Shown: positions 10,258 through 24,500 of the stretch, in pieces
How the letters are laid out: every line of letters begins with the position of its first letter
Position numbering within the stretch: the stretch's first letter is position 1
Source: Auanema rhodensis
Lineage: Eukaryota; Nematoda; Chromadorea; Rhabditida; Rhabditidae
DNA: 64,000 nucleotides
Reading direction: 5' to 3'
Assembly (NCBI GenBank): GCA_964057225.1
Contig: OZ059900.1
Location: forward strand, 26,179,638-26,243,637
Program-made: the position numbers and the translations under genes
The notes under the pieces: model-generated
Seen by the model: only the letters and a program-made list of their open reading frames with translations
Told to the model about the DNA's origin: nothing
The model's database searches: none

Positions 10258-12652
10258 TTTTTTTGTCGTGAAAGTGGAACTAGACGATGTACGAACAATT
10301 TTGAGCTAGGTTTCATTGACATTGCATGAGTTTGAACACATGAAATCGTAAGTCAAAACCTTGTTTACAGCGAAATTTCCAAAAACTGGTTTTCCAGCAT
10401 AATAATATATTTCTTATGGGAAATACTGTGTTTTTGTATTTTTCTAGTGTTCAGCATGTAAAATGCTTCATTTTAGTATGTAACACGCTGAAATTCGTTG
10501 CATTTGACGACTCATATGAACAAAAATCGATTTAATCAATATTAGCCATAAGGGGCGTGCCCTCAGAATATGCTAATTTCCTTAATTTTCTAACCCCTGT
10601 TTTTTTTGTCGTGAAAGTGGAACTAGACGTTGTACGAACAATTTTGAGCTAGGTTTCATTGACATTGCATGAGTTTGAACACATGAAATCGTAAGTCAAA
10701 ACCTTGTTTACAGCGAAATTTCCAAAAACTGGTTTTGCAGCATAATAAAATATTTCTCATGGGAAATACTGTGTTTTTGTATTTTTCAAGTGTTCAGCAT
10801 GTAAAATGCTTCATTTTAGTATGTAACACGCTGAAATTCGTTGCATTTGACGACTCATATGAACAAAAATCGATTTCATCAATATTAGCCATAAGGGGCG
10901 TGCCCTCAGAATATGCTAATTTCCTTAATTTTCTAACCCCTGTTTTTTTGTCGTGAAAGTGGAACTAGACGTTGTACGAACAATTTTGAGCTAGGTTTCA
11001 TTGACATTGCATGAGTTTGAACACATGAAATCGTAAGTCAAAACCTTGTTTACAGCGAAATTTCCAAAAACTGGTTTTCCAGCATAATAAAATATTTCTC
11101 AAGGGAAAAACTGTGTTTTTGTATTTTTCTAGTGTTCAGCATGTAAAATGCTTCATTTTAGTATGTAACACACTGAAATTTGTTGCATTTGACGACTCAT
11201 ATGAACAAAAATCGATTTAATCAATATTAGCCATAAGGGGCGTGCCCTCAGAATATGCTAATTTCCTTAATTTTCTAACCCCTGTTTTTTTGTCGTGAAA
11301 GTGGAACTAGACGTTGTACGAACAATTTTGAGCTAGGTTTCATTGACATTGCATGAGTTTGAACACATGAAATCGTAAGTCAAAACCTTGTTTACAGCGA
11401 AATTTCCAAAAACTGGTTTTCCAGCATAATAAAATATTTCTCATGGGAAAAACTGTGTTTTTGTATTTTTCTAGTGTTCAGCATGTGAAATGCTTTATTT
11501 TAGTATGTAACACGCTGAAATTTGTTGCATTTGACGACTCATATGAACAAAAATCGATTTAATCAATATTAGCCATAAGGGGCGTGCCCTCAGAATATGC
11601 TAATTTCCTTAATTTTCTAACCCCTGTTTTTTTGTCGTGAATGTGGAACTAGACGTTGTACGAACAATTTTGAGCTAGGTTTCATTGACATTGCATGAGT
11701 TTGAACACATGAAATCGTAAGTCAAAACCTTGTTTACAGCGAAATTTCCAAAAACTGGTTTTCCAGCATAATACAATATTTCTCATGGGAAATACTGTGT
11801 TTTTGTATTTTTCTAGTGTTCAGAATGTAGAATGCTTCATTTTAGTATGTAACACGCTGAAATTCGTTGCATTTGACGACTCATATGAACAAAAATCGAT
11901 TTAATCAATATTAGCCATAAGGGGCGTGCCCTCAGAATATGCTAATTTCCTTAATTTTCTAACCCCTGTTTTTTTGTCGTGAAAGTGGAACTAAACGTTG
12001 TACGAACAATTTTGAGCTAGGTTTCATTGACATTGCATGAGTTTGAACACATGAAATCGTAAGTCAAAACCTTGTTTACAGCGAAATTTCCAAAAACTGG
12101 TTTTCCAGCATAATAAAATATTTCTCATGGGAAATACTGTGTTTTTGTATTTTTCTAGTGTTCAGCATGTAAAATGCTTCATTTTAGTATGTAACACGCT
12201 GAAATTCGTTGCATTTGACGACTCATATGAACAAAAATCGATTTAATCAATATTAGCCATAAGGGGCGTGCCCTCAGAATATGCTAATTTCCTTAATTTT
12301 CTAACCCCTGTTTTTTTGTCGTGAAAGTGGAACTAGACGTTGTACGAACAATTTTGAGCTAGGTTTCATTGACATTGCATGAGTTTGAACACATGAAATC
12401 GTAAGTCAAAACCTTGTTTACAGCGAAATTTCCAAAAACTGGTTTTCCAGCATAATAAAATATTTCTCAGGGGAAATACTGTGTTTTTGTATTTTTCTAG
12501 TGTTCAGCATGTAAAATGCTTCATTTTAGTATGTAACACGCTGAAATTCGTTGCATTTGACGACTCATATGAACAAAAATCGATGTAATCAATATTAGCC
12601 ATAAGGGGCGTGCCCTCAGAATATGCTAATTTCCTTAATTTTCTAACCCCTG
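10258..12652. repeat. 7-monomer higher-order repeat, copy 2 (U31-U37, 2395 bp)
   Basis: All seven markers of copy 1 recur in order at exactly 2395-bp spacing, including the eight-T run (10600) that makes both copies one base longer than 7 x 342. Differences seen: gacgatgt and normal ctaggtttc in the first monomer, and gatgtaatc in the last (12311). The last change fits a junction where copy 2 joins U38, because gatgtaatc is normally followed by gcatcag in the next monomer, as it is here. Confidence 0.92.
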
Positions 12653-15600
12653 TTTTTTTGTCGTGAAAGTGGAACTAGACGTTGTACGAACAATTTTGAG
12701 CTAGGTTTCATTGACATTGCATCAGTTTGAACACATGAAATCGTAAGTCAAAACCTTGTTTACAGCGAAATTTCCAAAAACTGGTTTTGCAGCATAATAA
12801 AATATTTCTCATGGGAAATACTGTGTTTTTGTATTTTTCTAGTGTTCAGCATGTAAAATGCTTCATTTTAGTATGTAACACGCTGAAATTCGTTGCATTT
12901 GACGACTCATATGAACAAAAATCGATTTATTCAATATTAGCCATAAGGGGCGTGCCCTCAGAATATGCTAATTTCCTTAATTTTCTAACCCCTGTTTTTT
13001 TGTCGTGAAAGTGGAACTAGACGTTGTACGAACATATTTGAGCTAGGTTTCATTGACATTGCATGAGTTTGAACACATGAAATCGTAAGTCAAAACCTTG
13101 TTTACAGCGAAATTTCCAAAAACTGGTTTTCCAGCATAATAAAATATTTCTCATGGGAAATACTGTGTTTTTGTATTTTTCTAGTGTTCAGCATGTAAAA
13201 TGCTTCATTTTAGTATGTAACACGCTGAAATTCGTTGCATTTGACGACTCATATGAACAAAAATCGATTTAATCAATATTAGCCATAAGGGGCGTGCCCT
13301 CAGAATATGCTAATTTCCTTAATTTTCTAACCCCTGTTTTTTCGTCGTCAAAGTGGAACTAGACGTTGTACGAACAATTTTGAGCTAGGTTTCATTGACA
13401 TTGCATGAGTTTGAACACATGAAATCGTAAGTCAAAACCTTGTTTACAGCGAAATTTCCAAAAACTGGTTTTCCAGCATAATAAAATATTTCTCATGGGA
13501 AATACTGTGTTTTTGTATTTTTCTAGTGTTCAGCATGTAAAATGCTTCATTTTAGTATGTAACACGCTGAAATTCGTTGCATTTGACGACTCATATGAAC
13601 AAAAATCGATTTAATCAATATTAGCCATAAGGGGCGTGCCCTCAGAATATGCTAATTTCCTTAATTTTCTAACCCCTGTTTTTTCGTCGTCAAAGTGGAA
13701 CTAGACGTTGTACGAACAATTTTGAGCTAGGTTTCATTGACATTGCATGAGTTTGAACACATGAAATCGTAAGTCAAAACCTTGTTTACAGCGAAATTTC
13801 CAAAAACTGGTTTTCCAGCATAATAAAATATTTCTCATGGGAAAAACTGTGTTTTTGTATTTTTCTAGTGTTCAGCATGTAAAATGCTTCATTTTAGTAT
13901 GTAACACACTGAAATTTGTTGCATTTGACGACTCATATGAACAAAAATCGATTTAATCAATATTAGCCATAAGGGGCGTGCCCTCAGAATATGCTAATTT
14001 CTTTATTTTTCTAACCCCTGTTTTTTGTCGTGAAAGTGGAACTAGACGTTGTACGAACAATTTTGAGCTAGGTTTCATTGACATTGCATGAGTTTGAACA
14101 CATGAAATCGTAAGTCAAAACCTTGTTTACAGCGAAATTTCCAAAAACTGGTTTTCCAGCATAATAAAATATTTCTCATGGGAAATACTGTGTTTTTGTA
14201 TTTTTCTAGTGTTCAGCATGTAAAATGCTTCATTTTAGTATGTAACACGCTGAAATTCGTTGCATTTGACGACTCATATGAACAAAAATCGATTTAATCA
14301 ATATTAGCCATAAGGGGCGTGCCCTCAGAATATGCTAATTTCCTTAATTTTCTAACCCCTGTTTTTTTGTCGTGAAAGTGGAACTAGACGTTGTACGAAC
14401 AATTTTGAGCTAGGTTTCATTGACATTGCATGAGTTTGAACACATGAAATCGTAAGTCAAAACCTTGTTTACAGCGAAATTTCCAAAAACTGGTTTTCCA
14501 GCATAATACAATATTTCTCATGGGAAATACTGTGTTTTTGTATTTTTCTAGTGTTCAGAATGTAGAATGCTTCATTTTAGTATGTAACACGCTGAAATTC
14601 GTTGCATTTGACGACTCATATGAACAAAAATCGATTTAATCAATATTAGCCATAAGGGGCGTGCCCTCAGAATATGCTAATTTCCTTAATTTTCTAACCC
14701 CTGTTTTTTTGTCGTGAAAGTGGAACTAAACGTTGTACGAACAATTTTGAGCTAGGTTTCATTGACATTGCATGAGTTTGAACACATGAAATCGTAAGTC
14801 AAAACCTTGTTTACAGCGAAATTTCCAAAAACTGGTTTTCCAGCATAATAAAATATTTCTCATGGGAAATACTGTGTTTTTGTATTTTTCTAGTGTTCAG
14901 CATGTAAAATGCTTCATTTTAGTATGTAACACGCTGAAATTCGTTGCATTTGACGACTCATATGAACAAAAATCGATTTAATCAATATTAGCCATAAGGG
15001 GCGTGCCCTCAGAATATGCTAATTTCCTTAATTTTCTAACCCCTGTTTTTTTGTCGTGAAAGTGGAACTAGACGTTGTACGAACAATTTTGAGCTAGGTT
15101 TCATTGACATTGCATGAGTTTGAACACATGAAATCGTAAGTCAAAACCTTGTTTACAGCGAAATTTCCAAAAACTGGTTTTCCAGCATAATAAAATATTT
15201 CTCATGGGAAATACTGTGTTTTTGTATTTTTCTAGTGTTCAGCATGTAAAATGCTTCATTTTAGTATGTAACACGCTGAAATTCGTTGCATTTGACGACT
15301 CATATGAACAAAAATCGATGTAATCAATATTAGCCATAAGGGGCGTGCCCTCAGAATATGCTAATTTCCTTAATTTTCTAACCCCTGTTTTTTTGTCGTG
15401 AAAGTGGAACTAGACGTTGTACGAACAATTTTGAGCTAGGTTTCATTGACATTGCATCAGTTTGAACACATGAAATCGTAAGTCAAAACCTTGTTTACAG
15501 CGAAATTTCCAAAAACTGGTTTTGCAGCATAATAAAATATTTCTCATGGGAAATACTGTGTTTTTGTATTTTTCTAGTGTTCAGCATGTAAAATGCTTCA

Positions 15601-16754
15601 TTTTAGTATGTAACACGCTGAAATTCGTTGCATTTGACGACTCATATGAACAAAAATCGATTTATTCAATATTAGCCATAAGGGGCGTGCCCTCAGAATA
15701 TGCTAATTTCCTTAATTTTCTAACCCCTGTTTTTTTGTCGTGAAAGTGGAACTAGACGTTGTACGAACAATTTTGAGCTAGGTTTCATTGACATTGCATA
15801 AGTTTGAACACATGAAATCGTAAGTCAAAACCTTGTTTACAGCGAAATTTCCAAAAACTGGTTTTCCAGCATAATAAAATATTTCTCATGGGAAATACTG
15901 TGTTTTTGTATTTTTCTAGTGTTCAGCATGTAAAATGCTTCATTTTAGTATGTAACACGCTGAAATTCGTTGCATTTGACGACTCATATGAACAAAAATC
16001 GATTTAATCAATATTAGCCATAAGGGGCGTGCCCTCAGAATATGCTAATTTCCTTAATTTTCTAACCCCTGTTTTTTCGTCGTGAAAGTGGAACTAGACG
16101 TTGTACGAACAATTTTGAGCTAGGTTTCATTGACATTGCATGAGTTTGAACACATGAAATCGTAAGTCAAAACCTTGTTTACAGCGAAATTTCCAAAAAC
16201 TGGTTTTCCAGCATAATAAAATATTTCTCATGGGAAAAACTGTGTTTTTGTATTTTTCTAGTGTTCAGCATGTAAAATGCTTCATTTTAGTATGTAACAC
16301 ACTGAAATTTGTTGCATTTGACGACTCATATGAACAAAAATCGATTTAATCAATATTAGCCATAAGGGGCGTGCCCTCAGAATATGCTAATTTCTTTATT
16401 TTTCTAACCCCTGTTTTTTGTCGTGAAAGTGGAACTAGACGTTGTACGAACAATTTTGAGCTAGGTTTCATTGACATTGCATGAGTTTGAACACATGAAA
16501 TCGTAAGTCAAAACCTTGTTTACAGCGAAATTTCCAAAAACTGGTTTTCCAGCATAATAAAATATTTCTCATGGGAAATACTGTGTTTTTGTATTTTTCT
16601 AGTGTTCAGCATGTAAAATGCTTCATTTTAGTATGTAACACGCTGAAATTCGTTGCATTTGACGACTCATATGAACAAAAATCGATTTAATCAATATTAG
16701 CCATAAGGGGCGTGCCCTCAGAATATGCTAATTTCCTTAATTTTCTAACCCCTG
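12653..16754. repeat. Monomers U38-U49, with an 8-monomer-offset copy of U35-U39
   Basis: U35-U39 (11627-13336) and U43-U47 (14362-16071) share the marker order acaat/gaatgtagaatg, ctaaacg, gatgtaatc, gcatcag/tgcagcat/gatttattc, 2735 bp apart. U41-U42 (13679-14361) and U48-U49 (16072-16754) share C in the T-run, gggaaaaactg, aacacactg, tttctttattttt and then a six-T monomer, 2393 bp apart. Both U40 and U41 have the rare gtcgtcaaag. Private changes: aacatatttg (12995), gcataagttt (15730). Confidence 0.85.
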
Positions 16755-19700
16755 TTTTTTTGTCGTGAAAGTGGAACTAGACGTTGTACGAACAATTTTG
16801 AGCTAGGTTTCATTGACATTGCATGAGTTTGAACACATGAAATCGTAAGTCAAAACCTTGTTTACAGCGAAATTTCCAAAAACTGGTTTTCCAGCATAAT
16901 AAAATATTTCTCATGGGAAATACTGTGTTTTTGTATTTTTCTAGTGTTCAGCATGTAAGATGCTTTATTTTAGTATGTAACACGCTGAAATTCGTTGCAT
17001 TTGACGACTCATATGAACAAAAATCGATTTAATCAATATTAGCCATAAGGGGCGTGCCCTCAGAATATGCTAATTTCCTTAATTTTCTAACCCCTGTTTT
17101 TTTGTCGTGAAAGTGGAACTAGACGTTGTACGAACAATGTTGAGCTAGGTTTCATTGACATTGCATCAGTTTGAACACATGAAATCGTAAGTCAAAACCT
17201 TGTTTACAGCGAAATTTCCAAAAACTGGTTTTCCAGCATAATAAAATATTTCTCATGGGAAATACTGTGTTTTTGTATTTTTCTAGTGTTCAGCATGTAA
17301 AATGCTTCATTTTAGTATGTAACACGCTGAAATTCGTTGCATTTGACGACTCATATGAACAAAAATCGATTTAATCAATATTAGCCATAAGGGGCGTGCC
17401 CTCAGAATATGCTAATTTCCTTAATTTTCTAACCCCTGTTTTTTTGTCGTGAAAGTGGAACTAGACGTTGTACGAACAATTTTGAGCTAGGTTTCATTGA
17501 CATTGCATGAGTTTGAACACATGAAATCGTAAGTCAAAACCTTGTTTACAGCGAAATTTCCAAAAACTGGTTTTCCAGCATAATAAAATATTTCTCATGG
17601 GAAATACTGTGTTTTTGTATTTTTCTAGTGTTCAGCATGTAAAATGCTTCATTTTAGTATGTAACACGCTGAAATTTGTTGCATTTGACGACTCATATGA
17701 ACAAAAATCGATTTAATCAATATTAGCCATAAGGGGCGTGCCCTCAGAATATGCTAATTTCCTTAATTTTCTAACCCCTGTTTTTTTGTCGTGAAAGTGG
17801 AACTAGACGTTGTACGAACAATTTTGAGCTAGGTTTCATTGACATTGCATCAGTTTGAACACATGAAATCGTAAGTCAAAACCTTGTTTACAGCGAAATT
17901 TCCAAAAACTGGTTTTCCAGCATAATAAAATATTTCTCATGGGAAATACTGTGTTTTTGTATTTTTCTAGTGTTCAGCATGTAAAATGCTTCATTTTAGT
18001 ATGTAACACGCTGAAATTTGTTGCATTTGACGACTCATATGAACAAAAATCGATTTAATCAATATTAGCCATAAGGGGCGTGCCCTCAGAATATGCTAAT
18101 TTCCTTAATTTTCTAACCCCTGTTTTTTCGTCGTGAAAGTGGAACTAGACGTTGTACGAACAATTTTGAGCTAGGTTTCATTGACATTGCATGAGTTTGA
18201 ACACATGAAATCGTAAGTCAAAACCTTGTTTACAGCGAAATTTCCAAAAACTGGTTTTCCAGCATAATAAAATATTTCTCATGGGAAAAACTGTGTTTTT
18301 GTATTTTTCTAGTGTTCAGCATGTAAAATGCTTCATTTTAGTATGTAACACACTGAAATTTGTTGCATTTGACGACTCATATGAACAAAAATCGATTTAA
18401 TCAATATTAGCCATAAGGGGCGTGCCCTCAGAATATGCTAATTTCTTTATTTTTCTAACCCCTGTTTTTTGTCGTGAAAGTGGAACTAGACGTTGTACGA
18501 ACAATTTTGAGCTAGGTTTCATTGACATTGCATGAGTTTGAACACATGAAATCGTAAGTCAAAACCTTGTTTACAGCGAAATTTCCAAAAACTGGTTTTC
18601 CAGCATAATAAAATATTTCTCATGGGAAATACTGTGTTTTTGTATTTTTCTAGTGTTCAGCATGTAAAATGCTTCATTTTAGTATGTAACACGCTGAAAT
18701 TCGTTGCATTTGACGACTCATATGAACAAAAATCGATTTAATCAATATTAGCCATAAGGGGCGTGCCCTCAGAATATGCTAATTTCCTTAATTTTCTAAC
18801 CCCTGTTTTTTTGTCGTGAAAGTGGAACTAGACGTTGTACGAACAATTTTGAGCTAGGTTTCATTGACATTGCATGAGTTTGAACACATGAAATCGTAAG
18901 TCAAAACCTTGTTTACAGCGAAATTTCCAAAAACTGGTTTTCCAGCATAATAAAATATTTCTCATGGGAAATACTGTGTTTTTGTATTTTTCTAGTGTTC
19001 AGCATGTAAAATGCTTCATTTTAGTATGTAACACGCTGAAATTCGTTGCATTTGACGACTCATATGAACAAAAATCGATTTAATCAATATTAGCCATAAG
19101 GGGCGTGCCCTCAGAATATGCTAATTTCCTTAATTTTCTAACCCCTGTTTTTTTGTCGTGAAAGTGGAACTAGACGTTGTACGAACAATTTTGAGCTAGG
19201 TTTCATTGACATTGCATGAGTTTGAACACATGAAATCGTAAGTCAAAACCTTGTTTACAGCGAAATTTCCAAAAACTGGTTTTCCAGCATAATAAAATAT
19301 TTCTCATGGGAAATACTGTGTTTTTGTATTTTTCTAGTGTTCAGCATGTAAGATGCTTTATTTTAGTATGTAACACGCTGAAATTCGTTGCATTTGACGA
19401 CTCATATGAACAAAAATCGATTTAATCAATATTAGCCATAAGGGGCGTGCCCTCAGAATATGCTAATTTCCTTAATTTTCTAACCCCTGTTTTTTTGTCG
19501 TGAAAGTGGAACTAGACGTTGTACGAACAATGTTGAGCTAGGTTTCATTGACATTGCATCAGTTTGAACACATGAAATCGTAAGTCAAAACCTTGTTTAC
19601 AGCGAAATTTCCAAAAACTGGTTTTCCAGCATAATAAAATATTTCTCATGGGAAATACTGTGTTTTTGTATTTTTCTAGTGTTCAGCATGTAAAATGCTT

Positions 19701-21541
19701 CATTTTAGTATGTAACACGCTGAAATTCGTTGCATTTGACGACTCATATGAACAAAAATCGATTTAATCAATATTAGCCATAAGGGGCGTGCCCTCAGAA
19801 TATGCTAATTTCCTTAATTTTCTAACCCCTGTTTTTTTGTCGTGAAAGTGGAACTAGACGTTGTACGAACAATTTTGAGCTAGGTTTCATTGACATTGCA
19901 TGAGTTTGAACACATGAAATCGTAAGTCAAAACCTTGTTTACAGCGAAATTTCCAAAAACTGGTTTTCCAGCATAATAAAATATTTCTCATGGGAAATAC
20001 TGTGTTTTTGTATTTTTCTAGTGTTCAGCATGTAAAATGCTTCATTTTAGTATGTAACACGCTGAAATTTGTTGCATTTGACGACTCATATGAACAAAAA
20101 TCGATTTAATCAATATTAGCCATAAGGGGCGTGCCCTCAGAATATGCTAATTTCCTTAATTTTCTAACCCCTGTTTTTTTGTCGTGAAAGTGGAACTAGA
20201 CGTTGTACGAACAATTTTGAGCTAGGTTTCATTGACATTGCATCAGTTTGAACACATGAAATCGTAAGTCAAAACCTTGTTTACAGCGAAATTTCCAAAA
20301 ACTGGTTTTCCAGCATAATAAAATATTTCTCATGGGAAATACTGTGTTTTTGTATTTTTCTAGTGTTCAGCATGTAAAATGCTTCATTTTAGTATGTAAC
20401 ACGCTGAAATTCGTTGCATTTGACGACTCATATGAACAAAAATCGATTTAATCAATATTAGCCATAAGGGGCGTGCCCTCAGAATATGCTAATTTCCTTA
20501 ATTTTCTAACCCCTGTTTTTTTGTCGTGAAAGTGGAACTAGACGTTGTACGAACAATTTTGAGCTAGGTTTCATTGACATTGCATGAGTTTGAACACATG
20601 AAATCGTAAGTCAAAACCTTGTTTACAGCGAAATTTCCAAAAACTGGTTTTCCAGCATAATAAAATATTTCTCATGGGAAATACTGTGTTTTTGTATTTT
20701 TCTAGTGTTCAGCATGTAAAATGCTTCATTTTAGTATGTAACACGCTGAAATTCGTTGCATTTGACGACTCATATGAACAAAAATCGATTTAATCAATAT
20801 TAGCCATAAGGGGCGTGCCCTCAGAATATGCTAATTTCCTTAATTTTCTAACCCCTGTTTTTTTGTCGTGAAAGTGGAACTAGACGTTGTACGAACAATT
20901 TTGAGCTAGGTTTCATTGACATTGCATGAGTTTGAACACATGAAATCGTAAGTCAAAACCTTGTTTACAGCGAAATTTCCAAAAACTGGTTTTCCAGCAT
21001 AATAAAATATTTCTCATGGGAAATACTGTGTTTTTGTATTTTTCTAGTGTTCAGCATGTAAAATGCTTCATTTTAGTATGTAACACGCTGAAATTCGTTG
21101 CATTTGACGACTCATATGAACAAAAATCGATTTAATCAATATTAGCCATAAGGGGCGTGCCCTCAGAATATGCTAATTTCCTTAATTTTCTAACCCCTGT
21201 TTTTTTGTCGTGAAAGTGGAACTAGACGTTGTACGAACAATTTTGAGCTAGGTTTCATTGACATTGCATGAGTTTGAACACATGAAATCGTAAGTCAAAA
21301 CCTTGTTTACAGCGAAATTTCCAAAAACTGGTTTTCCAGCATAATAAAATATTTCTCATGGGAAATACTGTGTTTTTGTATTTTTCTAGTGTTCAGCATG
21401 TAAAATGCTTCATTTTAGTATGTAACACGCTGAAATTCGTTGCATTTGACGACTCATATGAACAAAAATCGATTTAATCAATATTAGCCATAAGGGGCGT
21501 GCCCTCAGAATATGCTAATTTCCTTAATTTTCTAACCCCTG
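16755..21541. repeat. Monomers U50-U63, 7-monomer periodicity
   Basis: U50-U53 (16755-18122) and U57-U60 (19148-20515) share gtaagatgctttatt, then acaatgttgagc with gcatcag, then tttgttg, then gcatcag. U54-U55 (18123-18805) is another copy of the C-in-T-run plus six-T monomer pair. U53 and U60 differ at the 239 site (tttgttg against ttcgttg). U61-U63 (20516-21541) are three consecutive monomers that look identical and canonical. Confidence 0.85.
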
Positions 21542-24500
21542 TTTTTTTGTCGTGAAAGTGGAACTAGACGTTGTACGAACAATTTTGAGCTAGGTTTCAT
21601 TGACATTGCATGAGTTTGAACACATGAAATCGTAAGTCAAAACCTTGTTTACAGCGAAATTTCCAAAAACTGGTTTTCCAGCATAATAAAATATTTCTCA
21701 TGGGAAATACTGTGTTTTTGTATTTTTCTAGTGTTCAGCATGTAAGATGCTTTATTTTAGTATGTAACACGCTGAAATTCGTTGCATTTGACGACTCATA
21801 TGAACAAAAATCGATTTAATCAATATTAGCCATAAGGGGCGTGCCCTCAGAATATGCTAATTTCCTTAATTTTCTAACCCCTGTTTTTTTGTCGTGAAAG
21901 TGGAACTAGACGTTGTACGAACAATTTTGAGCTAGGTTTCATTGACATTGCATCAGTTTGAACACATGAAATCGTAAGTCAAAACCTTGTTTACAGCGAA
22001 ATTTCCAAAAACTGGTTTTCCAGCATAATAAAATATTTCTCATGGGAAATACTGTGTTTTTGTATTTTTCTAGTGTTCAGCATGTAAAATGCTTCATTTT
22101 AGTATGTAACACGCTGAAATTCGTTGCATTTGACGACTCGTATGAACAAAAATCGATTTAATCAATATTAGCCATAAGGGGCGTGCCCTCAGAATATGCT
22201 AATTTCCTTAATTTTCTAACCCCTGTTTTTTTGTCGTGAAAGTGGAACTAGACGTTGTACGAACAATTTTGAGCTAGGTTTCATTGACATTGCATGAGTT
22301 TGAACACATGAAATCGTAAGTCAAAACCTTGTTTACAGCGAATTTTCCAAAAACTGGTTTTCCAGCATAATAAAATATTTCTCATGGGAAATACTGTGTT
22401 TTTGTATTTTTCTAGTGTTCAGCATGTAAAATGCTTCATTTTAGTATGTAACACGCTGAAATTTGTTGCATTTGACGACTCATATGAACAAAAATCGATT
22501 TAATCAATATTAGCCATAAGGGGCGTGCCCTCAGAATATGCTAATTTCCTTAATTTTCTAACCCCTGTTTTTTTGTCGTGAAAGTGGAACTAGACGTTGT
22601 ACGAACAATTTTGAGCTAGGTTTCATTGACATTGCATGAGTTTGAACACATGAAATCGTAAGTCAAAACCTTGTTTACAGCGAAATTTCCAAAAACTGGT
22701 TTTCCAGCATAATAAAATATTTCTCAAGGGAAAAACTGTGTTTTTATATTTTTCTAGTGTTCAGCATGTGAAATGCTTTATTTTAGTATGTAACACGCTG
22801 AAATTTGTTGCATTTGACGACTCATATGAACAAAAATCGATTTAATCAATATTAGCCATAAGGGGCGTGCCCTCAGAATATGCTAATTTCCTTAATTTTC
22901 TAACCCCTGTTTTTTTGTCGTGAAAGTGGAACTAGACGTTGTACGAACAATTTTGAGCTAGGTTTCATTGACATTGCATGAGTTTGAACACATGAAATCG
23001 TAAGTCAAAACCTTGTTTACAGCGAAATTTCCAAAAACTGGTTTTCCAGCATAATAAAATATTTCTCATGGGAAATACTGTGTTTTTGTATTTTTCTAGT
23101 GTTCAGCATGTAAGATGCTTTATTTTAGTATGTAACACGCTGAAATTCGTTGCATTTGACGACTCATATGAACAAAAATCGATTTAATCAATATTAGCCA
23201 TAAGGGGCGTGCCCTCAGAATATGCTAATTTCCTTAATTTTCTAACCCCTGTTTTTTTGTCGTGAAAGTGGAACTAGACGTTGTACGAACAATTTTGAGC
23301 TAGGTTTCATTGACATTGCATCAGTTTGAACACATGAAATCGTAAGTCAAAACCTTGTTTACAGCGAAATTTCCAAAAACTGGTTTTCCAGCATAATAAA
23401 ATATTTCTCATGGGAAATACTGTGTTTTTGTATTTTTCTAGTGTTCAGCATGTAAAATGCTTCATTTTAGTATGTAACACGCTGAAATTCGTTGCATTTG
23501 ACGACTCATATGAACAAAAATCGATTTAATCAATATTAGCCATAAGGGGCGTGCCCTCAGAATATGCTAATTTCCTTAATTTTCTAACCCCTGTTTTTTT
23601 GTCGTGAAAGTGGAACTAGACGTTGTACGAACAATTTTGAGCTAGGTTTCATTGACATTGCATGAGTTTGAACACATGAAATCGTAAGTCAAAACCTTGT
23701 TTACAGCGAAATTTCCAAAAACTGGTTTTCCAGCATAATAAAATATTTCTCATGGGAAATACTGTGTTTTTGTATTTTTCTAGTGTTCAGCATGTAAAAT
23801 GCTTCATTTTAGTATGTAACACGCTGAAATTTGTTGCATTTGACGACTCATATGAACAAAAATCGATTTAATCAATATTAGCCATAAGGGGCGTGCCCTT
23901 AGAATATGCTAATTTCCTTAATTTTCTAACCCCTGTTTTTTTGTCGTGAAAGTGGAACTAGACGTTCTACGAACAATTTTGAGCTAGGTTTCATTGACAT
24001 TGCATGAGTTTGAACACATGAAATCGTAAGTCAAAACCTTGTTTACAGCGAAATTTCCAAAAACTGGTTTTCCAGCATAATAAAATATTTCTCATGGGAA
24101 AAACTGTGTTTTTGTATTTTTCTAGTGTTCAGCATGTAAAATGCTTCATTTTAGTATGTAACACGCTGAAATTCGTTGCATTTGACGACTCATATGAACA
24201 AAAATCGATTTAATCAATATTAGCCATAAGGGGCGTGCCCTCAGAATATGCTAATTTCCTTAATTTTCTAACCCCTGTTTTTTCGTCGTGAAAGTGGAAC
24301 TAGACGTTGTACGAACAATTTTGAGCTAGGTTTCATTGACATTGCATGAGTTTGAACACATGAAATCGTAAGTCAAAACCTTGTTTACAGCGAAATTTCC
24401 AAAAACTGGTTTTCCAGCATAATAAAATATTTCTCATGGGAAAAACTGTGTTTTTGTATTTTTCTAGTGTTCAGCATGTAAAATGCTTCATTTTAGTATG

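Noticed and set aside
8340-13008. Open frames of 73 codons at 8340-8561, 10735-10956 and 12787-13008 (also 15522-15743)
   Set aside because: They start at a TTG created by the tgcagcat variant and exist because the TAA that normally ends this frame (276-278 of the monomer) is tca or tat in these copies. They end at the TGA in 'gtcgtga' of the next monomer. No homology, no conservation as protein, and the same frame is closed in most other monomers.
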